From Rhodospirillales bacterium 20-60-12 (lineage in GTDB: Bacteria > Pseudomonadota > Alphaproteobacteria > Acetobacterales > Acetobacteraceae): a DNA stretch of 35,681 bases. Both the position numbers and the translations under genes were made by a program. The notes under the pieces were generated by a model. It had not been told where the DNA came from. It was given only the letters and a program-made list of their open reading frames with translations, and ran no database searches. Each line of letters starts with the position of its first letter. Within the stretch, counting starts at the first letter, position 1. This document shows, piece after piece, positions 8,690 to 16,310 of the stretch. Location of the stretch: positions 1-35,681 of the forward strand of contig NCAP01000016.1 in assembly GCA_002255495.1 (NCBI GenBank), written 5' to 3'.

Positions 8690-9466
8690 TCAGACAAAAT
8701 ATTGGTCTGTGTTGGCAAAGCCGCGCCCAGCCTCTTCGGTGGCCATACGGCAGAAATCATCCGCAGACGTCGGCGCACCGCGACTCACAACAACTTCGAC
8801 CGGGCCGGTTGCCTCGGCCATCGGCGCCAGACTATGCGGCGTGTTGGAAATGGCCACCAGCAGATTCATCTCCGCGCGCAATTCCACCGTGGCATTCACA
8901 GGCGGGTTGCCGCCCCAGGCGAAACGACCCGATTGATCAATATTCACTGCAGAGAATAAATGGATCGAGGGCGCGATATCCGCTCTGGTCAAGCCCCATT
9001 TGCAAGCAGCCAGCCGCAGATTCTGCCGGCCGTTGCGCAAAGATTGTTCAGGCCCATTGGGTGCGAGGATCGTGTCATGATACCCGTAATCATCCTCGGT
9101 CAGCGATGCCAGCACACGGCCCATATCGGAAAACAAAACCCGGCCGCGCGTAATCCGCGCGGTCCATTGCAGCTTCACCGTATCGCCGGCATTGTAACGC
9201 TCACTCACATCATCCTTGTTCCAAATCATGACGGACACTCCCGGCGTGCCGGCGCGGTTGATAATGCGCAACCTATCCCAACGCTGCAGGCATAGTGGCA
9301 CATACCAACCGGCAGGGATCATCTCCTGAGAACGCAAAGCCGCCGGGTCGAGGGGCGGAATGGCGGTAGAGAGCGGAAAGATGCTGGCCGCCGCTCTGGC
9401 ATTTGCCCGCAATTGCTCATAGCGCGCGCGGTGTTGGTCCGGTGTCGCAAGATCGAGATTATTCAT
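8690..9466 (-). CDS. carboxyguanidine deiminase subunit (DUF1989, UAAP1 type)
   Basis: The 258-residue protein is the longer DUF1989 partner, formerly urea amidolyase associated protein 1. Marks are GTPGVSVMIWNKDDVSERYNAGDTVKLQW, GRVLFSDMGRVLASLTED, YHDTI, and a C-terminal region with SAVNIDQSGRFAW and LRAEMNLLVAISNTPHSL. Unlike its neighbour it shows HSLAPMAEATGPVEV at the place of the NCPQ..NPCN segment, so the metal-ligand set of the two subunits probably differs. It should act with the downstream gene product on carboxyguanidine in the cytoplasm. Short gaps on both sides fit one operon. Confidence 0.83.
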   Translation of the reverse strand: MNNLDLATPDQHRARYEQLRANARAAASIFPLSTAIPPLDPAALRSQEMIPAGWYVPLCLQRWDRLRIINRAGTPGVSVMIWNKDDVSERYNAGDTVKLQWTARITRGRVLFSDMGRVLASLTEDDYGYHDTILAPNGPEQSLRNGRQNLRLAACKWGLTRADIAPSIHLFSAVNIDQSGRFAWGGNPPVNATVELRAEMNLLVAISNTPHSLAPMAEATGPVEVVVSRGAPTSADDFCRMATEEAGRGFANTDQYFV

Positions 9467-9476
9467 GTCATTCCGC

Positions 9477-10289
9477 TCAGGCTGTAGCCAGGTCGTCCCG
9501 GCTGGTCACTGAAACCGCACCAGGGCCGTCCCCGGTTGGTGTCGCCCTACGCGACTGGAGTTTGTCGATATTTCGCTCATGCACTTTGATGTCATGCGTG
9601 ACAACAGCACCACCCTGGGCGCCGTCGGGCTGCACCGGTGGGCGTTCAAAAACCAACACCCTCGTGCCCAAGCGAAAGGCCTCGCTGATATCATGCGTGA
9701 CCATGACGATGGTCATTTGCGTCTCCCGCCACAAGCGCTTCATCAAGGCGTGAATATCGGCCCTTGTCCCAGGATCAAGGGCACTGAAGGGCTCATCAAG
9801 CAGCAATACACGCGGCCGGCGGATCAAGGCTTGCGCCAAAGCCAGGCGCTGCTGCATACCCCCTGAAAGTGCCGCCGGATAAAGCGGCGCCGCACCTGTG
9901 AGCCCGACATCCTCAAGCATCGTCCGCGCCTCTTCCTCAGCGCGCTGCTTGGCGATACCGAATAATTTACCCAGGCGCCGCGACCTCGCAAACTCCAATG
10001 GCAGCACAACATTGCCTAAAACAGTCAAATGCGGAAATACCGAATAGCGTTGAAACACCACGCCACGGTCATGCGTCGGCTCAAGGGGTAAAGGCAGGCC
10101 ATCGAGCAATATAGCACCCCGATCGGGCCGTTCTTCGCTCATCAACATACGCAAAAAAGTCGTCTTTCCGCATCCTGATGGACCGACGACCGCGACGAAA
10201 CTACCCTCGCCGATCTCCGCGTTGATCCGCTCCAACACGGGGCGGCCATGGTAGAGTTTCCAGACATCGCGAACCGCCAGAACGCTCAT
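9477..10289 (-). CDS. ABC transporter ATP-binding protein, probable guanidine uptake
   Basis: The 270-residue ATPase is of the nitrate/sulfonate/taurine group. Walker A is GPSGCGKT at 36-43, the signature LSGGMQQ at 141-147, and Walker B VLLLDEP at 161-167. The start at 10289 overlaps the permease stop as ATGA; the same frame is open 201 bases further up, but that stretch lies inside the permease gene. It powers the permease encoded just upstream. Guanidine as cargo is inferred from the riboswitch and from similar transporters found behind guanidine-I riboswitches. Confidence 0.88.
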   Translation of the reverse strand: MSVLAVRDVWKLYHGRPVLERINAEIGEGSFVAVVGPSGCGKTTFLRMLMSEERPDRGAILLDGLPLPLEPTHDRGVVFQRYSVFPHLTVLGNVVLPLEFARSRRLGKLFGIAKQRAEEEARTMLEDVGLTGAAPLYPAALSGGMQQRLALAQALIRRPRVLLLDEPFSALDPGTRADIHALMKRLWRETQMTIVMVTHDISEAFRLGTRVLVFERPPVQPDGAQGGAVVTHDIKVHERNIDKLQSRRATPTGDGPGAVSVTSRDDLATA

Positions 10290-11104
10290 TGCGCCCGCGC
10301 CCCGGCAAACCACGGAAACGCCGCGTGCTGCAGCCAACGAAGGCCTAAATCCGCGAAGAACGCGAGCAATGTAATCCAGGCAACATAAGGCAGAATAATG
10401 TCCATGGCGAAATAGCGACGGACGAGGAAAATCCGATAGCCAAGCCCATTCTCGGCGGCGATGGCTTCGGCCGATATCAAATAAAGCCAAGCGGGGCCGA
10501 GCGATAGACGCAGACTATCGATAAGTCGGGGTAGCATTTGCGGCACCACCACGCGCAATGCGATCTGCCAATCACCCGCGCCCAATGTCTGCGCCTTGAT
10601 GATTTGCGGCCGCGGCAATTCTTCCACCCGTAAGATCAAATCACGGATCATGTAAGGTGCCGTGCCCAAAACAATCAACGATACTTTCGCCGTCTCACCA
10701 ATACCCGCGACGATAAACAATATCGGCAATATCGCCAAAGGTGGGACCATTGAAAAAGCATTGATGAAGGGTACGAACAGCCGCTTTAGATAAGGGATCA
10801 TCCCCACACTGACGCCGATTGCGAAACTGACGGCGAGCGAAATCCCCAAACCCAGCAATAATCGCTGCAAGCTGACAATGGTATCGTTGAGCATCAGATA
10901 ATCGCCCGACTCCATGTCCTGTTGGGCTGCCATGCGCCACATGGCAGCCCCCATCTGGGCGATGGTCGGGAGTAATTTATCATCCGGATTCGCTGCATGA
11001 CGGATCGTCGAGGCGATAACATATACCACCGCGACCGCGACGAAGGGAGATGCCGTTAGAACCCGCGCGAGGCGCGGGTTCGGATGGCGGTTGATCAGGC
11101 GCAT
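10286..11104 (-). CDS. ABC transporter permease, probable guanidine uptake
   Basis: The 272-residue inner-membrane protein has about six hydrophobic helices and the SsuC/TauC-like fold. It begins with a basic stretch and a first helix (VLTASPFVAVAVVYVIAS). The cytoplasmic EAA-type loop lies around AQTLGAGDWQIALRVVVPQ, which contacts the ATPase. It starts one base before the upstream binding-protein stop and overlaps the ATPase gene by four bases, consistent with coupled translation of a transporter unit. Confidence 0.87.
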   Translation of the reverse strand: MRLINRHPNPRLARVLTASPFVAVAVVYVIASTIRHAANPDDKLLPTIAQMGAAMWRMAAQQDMESGDYLMLNDTIVSLQRLLLGLGISLAVSFAIGVSVGMIPYLKRLFVPFINAFSMVPPLAILPILFIVAGIGETAKVSLIVLGTAPYMIRDLILRVEELPRPQIIKAQTLGAGDWQIALRVVVPQMLPRLIDSLRLSLGPAWLYLISAEAIAAENGLGYRIFLVRRYFAMDIILPYVAWITLLAFFADLGLRWLQHAAFPWFAGARAQ

Positions 11105-11105
11105 G

Positions 11106-12197
11106 TCAAAGCGATTTCGAGGCCGCCATCTTCATATACTCATCAGTGAAGCGGAACATGACTTTCTTTGAATCCCCGAGAATTTTGCCGTTGGGAAATT
11201 CAATGCCAACCACATCCGCCGAGCTCGCACCCTGGCCCATCAGCCCGTTGGTAAACAGGAACTGCCGGACATATTCCATGGTGGTGACAAGCTTGCCGCT
11301 GCGGGTAAACGCAGCCGCCTTGGCCGGGTTGGAAAACAGATAAGTGGTTTTCAACTGGGCATCAAATCCCGCCAGATCGGTGCCCGATAATTTACCCATC
11401 TCCGTGCGCGCCGCCTCACCCTCAGGCGTGTTGGACAGCATGATCCCCAGCGTCTCATACCAAGCACCAACCAGGGCTTTGGCGAAATCGGGGTTGGCTT
11501 TTAAGGTCGGTGTGTTGACAATCACAAGGTCAAGAATCTCACCCGGAATTTTCGCCGAGCTGAACACTTCATGGGCCTTTTTATCCTGCAGGATTTGCAG
11601 CACAATCGGATTCCAGGTCACCACCGCCGTCACGGCCGGGGTCTCGAACGCCGCCGCCATGTCCGCGTCCGACGTATTGACGAGCTTGACATCCCGTTCG
11701 GTCATATGATGCATCTGCAATCCGCGCGCGAGCAGATATTGCGACACCGAATATTCGACAATATTCACCTTCTGGCCTTTGACCGCGTCAAAACTGGTCT
11801 TGTCTTTCAAAATCAGCGCATCATTGCCGTTGGAATAGTCTCCGGTGATGATCGATGTTGAATCCACCCCGCCGATGGCCGGCACGGCCAGCGTGTCCAT
11901 ATTGGTGATGGTCAGCGCATCAAAGCCGCCGGCAGTGTATTGATTGATGGATGTGGAATAATCATTGACCTCAACAACATCGATGGTGATGCCGTATTTA
12001 TCGGCCCATTTCTTGACGATGCCTTTCTCCGCGGCCCAAGGCCAGGGCATCCAGCCGACATAAATCGTCCAGGCCAGCTTGAAATGTTTTTTCACATCCG
12101 CGCGGGCTGGTGTCGCCTTGGTCGCCGTCGCCGCTGCCGCCGCGAGTGCCGCACCGCCGCGTAGAAAATTCTGCCTCGAAAGTGTGGATGAGCCCAT
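11106..12197 (-). CDS. periplasmic substrate-binding protein, probable guanidine uptake
   Basis: The 363-residue NMT1/SsuA-like binding protein has an N-terminal export signal ending near ARADVKK. The segment SRQNFLRGGAAL resembles a Tat signal but has Arg-Gln instead of Arg-Arg, so the export route is uncertain. Aromatic residues in YVGWMPWPWAAEKG would suit a cation-pi pocket for a guanidinium ion; that is inference. ATG 12197 is chosen because AAGGAG lies about nine bases upstream. The open frame extends to 12365, but that region is the riboswitch. It is the first gene of the operon, behind a leader of nearly 200 bases. Confidence 0.85.
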   Translation of the reverse strand: MGSSTLSRQNFLRGGAALAAAAATATKATPARADVKKHFKLAWTIYVGWMPWPWAAEKGIVKKWADKYGITIDVVEVNDYSTSINQYTAGGFDALTITNMDTLAVPAIGGVDSTSIITGDYSNGNDALILKDKTSFDAVKGQKVNIVEYSVSQYLLARGLQMHHMTERDVKLVNTSDADMAAAFETPAVTAVVTWNPIVLQILQDKKAHEVFSSAKIPGEILDLVIVNTPTLKANPDFAKALVGAWYETLGIMLSNTPEGEAARTEMGKLSGTDLAGFDAQLKTTYLFSNPAKAAAFTRSGKLVTTMEYVRQFLFTNGLMGQGASSADVVGIEFPNGKILGDSKKVMFRFTDEYMKMAASKSL

Positions 12198-12261
12198 ATT
12201 TGCAATCTCCTTGCGTTCGTTCAGTTCAAAAACGATTCGTAAGGTCGAGCGGCCGGAGGGC

Positions 12262-12281
12262 CGATGCGACATCACGCATCG
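12262..12281 (-). promoter_or_regulatory. hairpin in the riboswitch expression platform
   Basis: CGATGCG (12281-12275) and CGCATCG (12268-12262) form a perfect seven-base stem with a six-base loop, directly after the aptamer. Further out, the conserved aptamer end CCGGGAG could pair with CTCCGG at about 12257-12252, which would disrupt the aptamer. No strong T-run follows the hairpin, so Rho or ribosome-access control is as likely as intrinsic termination. Confidence 0.45.
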
Positions 12282-12284
12282 AAC

Positions 12285-12394
12285 GCTCTCCCGGGCTTTT
12301 GTCCCGCCGTGCACCCGGCGGATGTCTCCCGCCAGGCCGCAGCTCTCGGACCAGCACCACGGCAACGCCGCAGCCGGAACCCTAGCCGCCTATA
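12285..12394 (-). ncRNA. guanidine-I (ykkC) riboswitch aptamer
   Basis: Read on the minus strand, the leader contains the hallmark blocks of the guanidine-I class in order: CUAGGGUUCCG (12385-12375), CUGGUCCGAGAG (12354-12343), then GGGACAAAAGCCCGGGAGAG (12305-12286). GGCGG-GAGACAU-CCGCC forms an extra hairpin between them. The RNA begins almost at the predicted sigma-54 start. Guanidine binding normally turns downstream genes on. It lies about 90 bases before the binding-protein start, so guanidine would induce uptake and breakdown. Confidence 0.93.
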
Positions 12395-12404
12395 ACCGAG
12401 GCTC

Positions 12405-12420
12405 AGCAAAATACGTGCCA
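12405..12420 (-). promoter_or_regulatory. sigma-54 (RpoN) promoter of the guanidine operon
   Basis: TGGCACGTATTTTGCT on the minus strand matches the -24/-12 consensus at all key bases. GG is at 12419-12418 and GC at 12407-12406, with exactly ten bases between. The predicted start is near 12394, at the 5' edge of the riboswitch. Such promoters need an activator; NtrC under nitrogen limitation is the natural candidate. Confidence 0.8.
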
Positions 12421-12431
12421 CTCCGATAACG

Positions 12432-12448
12432 TGCCCAAAATCAACGCA
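12432..12448. promoter_or_regulatory. possible NtrC site, promoter-proximal
   Basis: TGCCCAAAATCAACGCA fits the TGC-N11-GCA frame and A-rich centre of NtrC sites, but the inner arms are poorly symmetric. Its centre is about 46 bases before the predicted transcription start. Confidence 0.3.
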
Positions 12449-12471
12449 AAACGGCGGCTGCCACAACAACG

Positions 12472-12488
12472 TGCCTCTACTTCAGGCA
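12472..12488. promoter_or_regulatory. possible NtrC site, promoter-distal
   Basis: TGCCTCTACTTCAGGCA is a 17-base dyad (TGCCT-N7-AGGCA) with the TGC-N11-GCA outline of NtrC sites. Its centre is about 86 bases before the predicted start and 40 bases from the proximal copy, so both would face the same side of the helix. Confidence 0.38.
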
Positions 12489-12530
12489 GAACTGAAGCGA
12501 AAAGGCGGCAACACGATCATTTTGCAGGCG

Positions 12531-13718
12531 CTACGGCCGTGATGCCGCCAATCCCCAGGAGTGCACAATATCCGCCTCATGCTCACCCAAGCCAGGCGAT
12601 GCGGTCTCAGCCATCATCATCTGACCATCGATTATGATCGGCGTCCGCACACCGGGAATGACGCCGCCTTGCGCCCGCGGTGCCGCAATGTCCTGGCGCA
12701 TCATGCGGGCCCGCACATGCGGGTCGGCGAAACTATCAGCGACATTATTGATCGGGCCGGCCGGCACGCCCTCTGCCTCCATCGCCGCCAGCAAATCCGC
12801 TCGCGCGAGGCGCGCACAACCGGCCGCCAGCAGCCCGACCAACTCCGAACGATGCGCCAACCGCGCCGCATTGGTCGCATAGCGCGGGTCGTTCGCAAGT
12901 GCCGGCAACCCCAGCAGTTTAACAAATCGGCCGAATTGCCCATCATTGCCCACTGCCACCATCACATGCCCGTCCGCGACAGCGAAGACCTGATAAGGCA
13001 CGATATTGGGGTGGGTATTGCCCATGCGATGAGGAATATCGCCCGAGATCAGATAATTCATCGCCTGATTGGCCAGAACACCAACCTGCACATCCAGCAA
13101 CGCCATGTCGATATGCCCACCCAAGCCCGTCTCGTCGCGCCGGCGCAGAGCCGCCAGAATTCCCACAACGCCATACAAAGCGGTGAACAGATCGGCATAG
13201 GCCACACCGATTTTCTGCGGCTCGCCATCCGGCTCACCGGTCAAATCCATAATCCCGCCCATCGCCTGGATCATCGCGTCATATCCCGCCCGCGCGGCAT
13301 AGGGACCGGTCTGGCCAAAGCCAGTAATGGAGCAGGTGATCAGCCGCGGATTGAGTGAAGCCAGACTTTGATGGTCAAGCCCGTAGCGGGCCAAAGCACC
13401 GGGTTTGAAATTCTCGATCACCACATCCGCGCGCCCGGCCAGCGCGCGGACCAAATCCTGACCGGCCGCCTTGGTAAAATCGATAGCGATCGAGCGCTTG
13501 CCGCGATTGGCGCCATGAAAATAAGCCGCCGACAAATCCCCGCCGTCCGCCGCCTGGACGAAAGGCGGACCCCATGCGCGGGTATCGTCGCCGCTTCCCG
13601 GCCGCTCCACCTTCACCACATCCGCCCCAAGGTCGGCGAGCAATTGCCCCGCCCAGGGGCCTGCAAGAATGCGGGCGAGTTCCAGCACTTTGATGCCGGC
13701 CAGCGGCTTATCGCTCAT
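12531..13718 (-). CDS. class III (CaiB/BaiF-type) CoA-transferase
   Basis: The 395-residue protein has the family start LAGIKVLELARILAGPWAGQLLADLGADVVKVE, the FHGANRGKRSIAID and NFKPGALARYGLD blocks, and the probable catalytic Asp147 in AGYDAMIQAMGG. Class III enzymes move CoA between organic acids through an aspartyl-CoA intermediate. It starts inside the LysR stop (ATGA), so the two are one operon, divergent from the SDR/transketolase/TRAP genes. It may activate an acid made or imported by that pathway. The substrate cannot be read from the sequence. Confidence 0.85.
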   Translation of the reverse strand: MSDKPLAGIKVLELARILAGPWAGQLLADLGADVVKVERPGSGDDTRAWGPPFVQAADGGDLSAAYFHGANRGKRSIAIDFTKAAGQDLVRALAGRADVVIENFKPGALARYGLDHQSLASLNPRLITCSITGFGQTGPYAARAGYDAMIQAMGGIMDLTGEPDGEPQKIGVAYADLFTALYGVVGILAALRRRDETGLGGHIDMALLDVQVGVLANQAMNYLISGDIPHRMGNTHPNIVPYQVFAVADGHVMVAVGNDGQFGRFVKLLGLPALANDPRYATNAARLAHRSELVGLLAAGCARLARADLLAAMEAEGVPAGPINNVADSFADPHVRARMMRQDIAAPRAQGGVIPGVRTPIIIDGQMMMAETASPGLGEHEADIVHSWGLAASRP

Positions 13719-14614
13719 GGGGTATCTTCCGAATGTTTGGCGATGGCGAGCTCGGCGAGCAGCCAGGCGGAAAACAGCGCGACCAACGAATCGCTGCGTT
13801 TCGTTTTGGGATAAATGAAATGATGGCCGACATAGTCAATATCCCGGGCGATGCCGCGCAAGGGTGCGACCAATCGACCCGATTGCAATTCGCGCCGCGC
13901 CAGCAAGGTTGATTCAAGAGCAACCCCGAGCCCATCAACAGCAGCACCGATCGCCAAAAAGCTGCGGTCAAACCGCAGGCCATGCGGCGGCGGCGCACGC
14001 AGTCCGTTCGCAGTAAACCAGTCCGGCCAGCGGATCATTTTATTGTCACTATGGATCAGCGTCTGGGTCAGCAAATCACCAGGCGCGCGGATTTGCGCGG
14101 CCAGACCAGGCGCACATAAAGCGGTCACCGTCTCCGGGCCGAGCGGGATGCTAAGCAGCCCAGGCGGCACACGCGGCCCATAGATGATGTCGGCGTCAAA
14201 TTCATCATTGCTGAATCGCGCATAATCGGTGGCGGCGGCCAGCCTGACATCGATGCCGCGATGGGCGGCGAGAAACAACGTCAAACGTGGTGCCAGAAAC
14301 TGCGCGGCAAAACTCGGCGCACAATGAAGCCGCAGCAAACGCGGCGTGCGGGTGGAGACAATTTCCAAACCGCGCCGCAATTCATCAAAAGCCAGTTCCA
14401 CATGGCGGAGCAGCACCTCGCCGTCCGAACTGAGCGCAATCGCCCGTGGTTGGCGTTCGAACAGATTGGCACCCAGCGCATCCTCGAGCTTGCGGACCGC
14501 ATGGCTGACTGCGCTCGGGGTGAGCCCCAATTCATCGGCTGCCGCCCGAAACGAGCCGGTCCGCCCGGCAGCCTCGAAAGCGCGCAAAAACGACAAAGGG
14601 ATTTTCTGTAACAC
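13715..14614 (-). CDS. LysR-family transcriptional regulator
   Basis: The 299-residue protein has an N-terminal winged helix (about residues 5-65): LSFLRAFEAAGRTGSFRAAADELGLTPSAVSHAVRKLEDALGANLFER. A periplasmic-binding-like effector domain follows from about residue 90. The start is GTG 14614; I see no better ATG. It is transcribed away from the SDR gene, the classic LysR arrangement, with a good T-N11-A site in the gap. It probably activates the SDR-transketolase-TRAP operon in response to a pathway metabolite. It shares its own operon with the CoA-transferase, which ties that enzyme to the same regulon. Confidence 0.87.
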   Translation of the reverse strand: MLQKIPLSFLRAFEAAGRTGSFRAAADELGLTPSAVSHAVRKLEDALGANLFERQPRAIALSSDGEVLLRHVELAFDELRRGLEIVSTRTPRLLRLHCAPSFAAQFLAPRLTLFLAAHRGIDVRLAAATDYARFSNDEFDADIIYGPRVPPGLLSIPLGPETVTALCAPGLAAQIRAPGDLLTQTLIHSDNKMIRWPDWFTANGLRAPPPHGLRFDRSFLAIGAAVDGLGVALESTLLARRELQSGRLVAPLRGIARDIDYVGHHFIYPKTKRSDSLVALFSAWLLAELAIAKHSEDTP

Positions 14615-14622
14615 TCAATACA

Positions 14623-14635
14623 TGAATCACATTCA
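14623..14635. promoter_or_regulatory. LysR-type T-N11-A operator
   Basis: TGAAT-CAC-ATTCA is a perfect dyad with the T-N11-A form of LysR-type binding sites. It lies between the divergent lysR and SDR genes, eight bases before the lysR start codon and about 95 bases before the SDR start. Confidence 0.5.
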
Positions 14636-14727
14636 CCAATCGGTGTAAAGAAGGCGTTTGTCGCGCCCCCCGTCATAGCGCATGTCCGAAAGCAGAAAAT
14701 GCGTCCAATAAAACGGGAGGGTCAATC

Positions 14728-15477
14728 GTGCTCAACGGCAAGACGATGGTTATTTCAGGTGCTGCCAGCAAAGCAGGGATCGGGCTGGCCACAGCCCGCT
14801 TATGCGCTGTCCAAGGTGCGCGCATCGCCATCCTGGATCTCGATCTGGCTGCCTCCGAGGCCGCCGCAGCCTCGTTGGGCGCAGGCGGCCATATTGGCGT
14901 CGCCTGCGATGTGACCGACCATGATGCATGCCAACGCGCCGCCGCCGCCGTGATCGCGGCATTCGGGCACGTCGATTGTCTGATCAACAATGCCGGCATC
15001 ACCCAGCCGCTGAAAATCATGGATATCAGCAGCGCCAATTGGGAAAAAGTGATCGATGTCAATCTCACCGGCGTGCTTTATCTCAGTCAGGCCTTCATCC
15101 CCCATATGCGCGGCCGCAAAGCAGGCTCCATTGCCTGCATGTCCTCGGTGTCGGCCCAGCGCGGCGGCGGTATTTTCGGCGGGCCGCATTATTCGGCGGC
15201 CAAAGCAGGCGTGCTCGGCCTCGCCAAGGCAATGGCGCGCGAACTCGGCCCCGATGGCGTGCGGGTGAATTGCGTCACACCGGGGCTCATTCAAACCGAA
15301 ATTACCGGCGGCCTGCTGAGCGATACGATGCGCGCCGATATTCTCAAAGGCATTCCGCTCAACAGGCTGGGCGATGCAAGCGATGTCGCGGGCGCCTTCC
15401 TGTTTCTGGCGTCTGATTTCTCATCCTACATCACCGGGGCGGTGATTGACGTAAATGGCGGGATGCTCATCCATTGA
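14728..15477 (+). CDS. short-chain dehydrogenase/reductase (SDR)
   Basis: The 249-residue classical SDR has a glycine motif at residues 11-19 (GAASKAGIG, two residues longer than the usual spacing), NNAG at 85-88, a serine near 138, and the YSAAK catalytic Tyr153/Lys157. The C-terminus (SSYITGAVIDVNGGMLIH) is typical. It likely oxidises an alcohol or polyol to a ketone with NAD(P). The start is GTG 14728 with GGGAGG seven bases upstream. Its stop overlaps the transketolase start, so it probably supplies the ketose or aldehyde used by the transketolase. Confidence 0.87.
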   Translation: MLNGKTMVISGAASKAGIGLATARLCAVQGARIAILDLDLAASEAAAASLGAGGHIGVACDVTDHDACQRAAAAVIAAFGHVDCLINNAGITQPLKIMDISSANWEKVIDVNLTGVLYLSQAFIPHMRGRKAGSIACMSSVSAQRGGGIFGGPHYSAAKAGVLGLAKAMARELGPDGVRVNCVTPGLIQTEITGGLLSDTMRADILKGIPLNRLGDASDVAGAFLFLASDFSSYITGAVIDVNGGMLIH

Positions 15478-16310
15478 ACAAATTATCCAATATCTCCCTC
15501 GCCCGCCGCGCCTGGCGGATCAGGCGCAACGCGCTGCGGATGGGCGAAGTGCAAGGCCAAGGCTATATCGCCCAAGCGCTGGGCATCGCCGATGTGCTAG
15601 CGGTTGCGTATTTCCACGCTCTGTCATTCCGCCCCGAAGAGCCTGAGTGGGAGGAGCGGGACCGGTTTTTGCTCTCCATCGGGCATTACGCCATCGCGCT
15701 TTATGCTGCCTTGATCGAAGCGGGGATCATCCCGGAGAGCGAGCTTGAAACCTATGGCAGCGATGATAGCCGCTTACCGATGTCGGGCATGGCGTCATAC
15801 ACGCCCGGCATGGAAATCACCGGCGGCTCGCTCGGCCATGGGCTCGGCATTGCTGTGGGCTTCGCGCTCGGACTGAAGCGCAAATCATCGAAAAATTTCG
15901 TCTACAACCTGCTTTCCGACGGCGAACTGAACGAGGGCTCGACCTGGGAAGCAGCAATGGCCGGCAGCCATTGGAAGCTCGATAATTTGATCGCGATCGT
16001 CGATATCAACGACCAGCAGGCCGATGGACCATCGAGTGCGATGACCAGCCGTGAGCCGCAAATCGACCGCTGGCGCGCCTTTGGCTGGTATGTCGAACGG
16101 GTCGATGGGAATAATATCGATGAAGTGGTGGCTGCCTTCGACCGCGCACGCCTGCATGATGGCGCGCAGCCGCGAGTGATTTTATGCGACACCAAAATGG
16201 CCAAAGGCGTCAAATTCCTCGAAGAGCGCGAGATGAATCATTTTCTCCGCGTTGATCCGGACGAATGGGAAATGGCACTGAACATTCTCGATGAAGGCAA
16301 ACCCGCATGA
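15474..16310 (+). CDS. transketolase, N-terminal (thiamine-diphosphate-binding) subunit
   Basis: The 278-residue protein is half of a split transketolase. It shows SIGHYAIALYAAL, GSLGHGLGIAVGFALG (about 118-133), and the ThDP/Mg motif as SDGELNEGSTWEA (148-160), where Ser replaces the usual first Gly of GDG. The start is TTG 15474, inside the SDR stop; the next usable ATG would remove conserved sequence. The stop overlaps the partner subunit (ATGA). It transfers two-carbon ketol units between sugars. With no kinase nearby, the true substrate may be unphosphorylated or carry another charged group. Confidence 0.88.
   Translation: MNKLSNISLARRAWRIRRNALRMGEVQGQGYIAQALGIADVLAVAYFHALSFRPEEPEWEERDRFLLSIGHYAIALYAALIEAGIIPESELETYGSDDSRLPMSGMASYTPGMEITGGSLGHGLGIAVGFALGLKRKSSKNFVYNLLSDGELNEGSTWEAAMAGSHWKLDNLIAIVDINDQQADGPSSAMTSREPQIDRWRAFGWYVERVDGNNIDEVVAAFDRARLHDGAQPRVILCDTKMAKGVKFLEEREMNHFLRVDPDEWEMALNILDEGKPA

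Noticed and set aside
4581-9466. Urea catabolism as the function of the carboxylase and its two associated proteins
   Set aside because: The guanidine-I riboswitch in the same transcript and the known activity of the DUF1989 pair favour guanidine.
12198-12365. Longer start for the substrate-binding protein
   Set aside because: The extra codons cover the riboswitch and are not signal-peptide-like; a good ribosome site precedes 12197.
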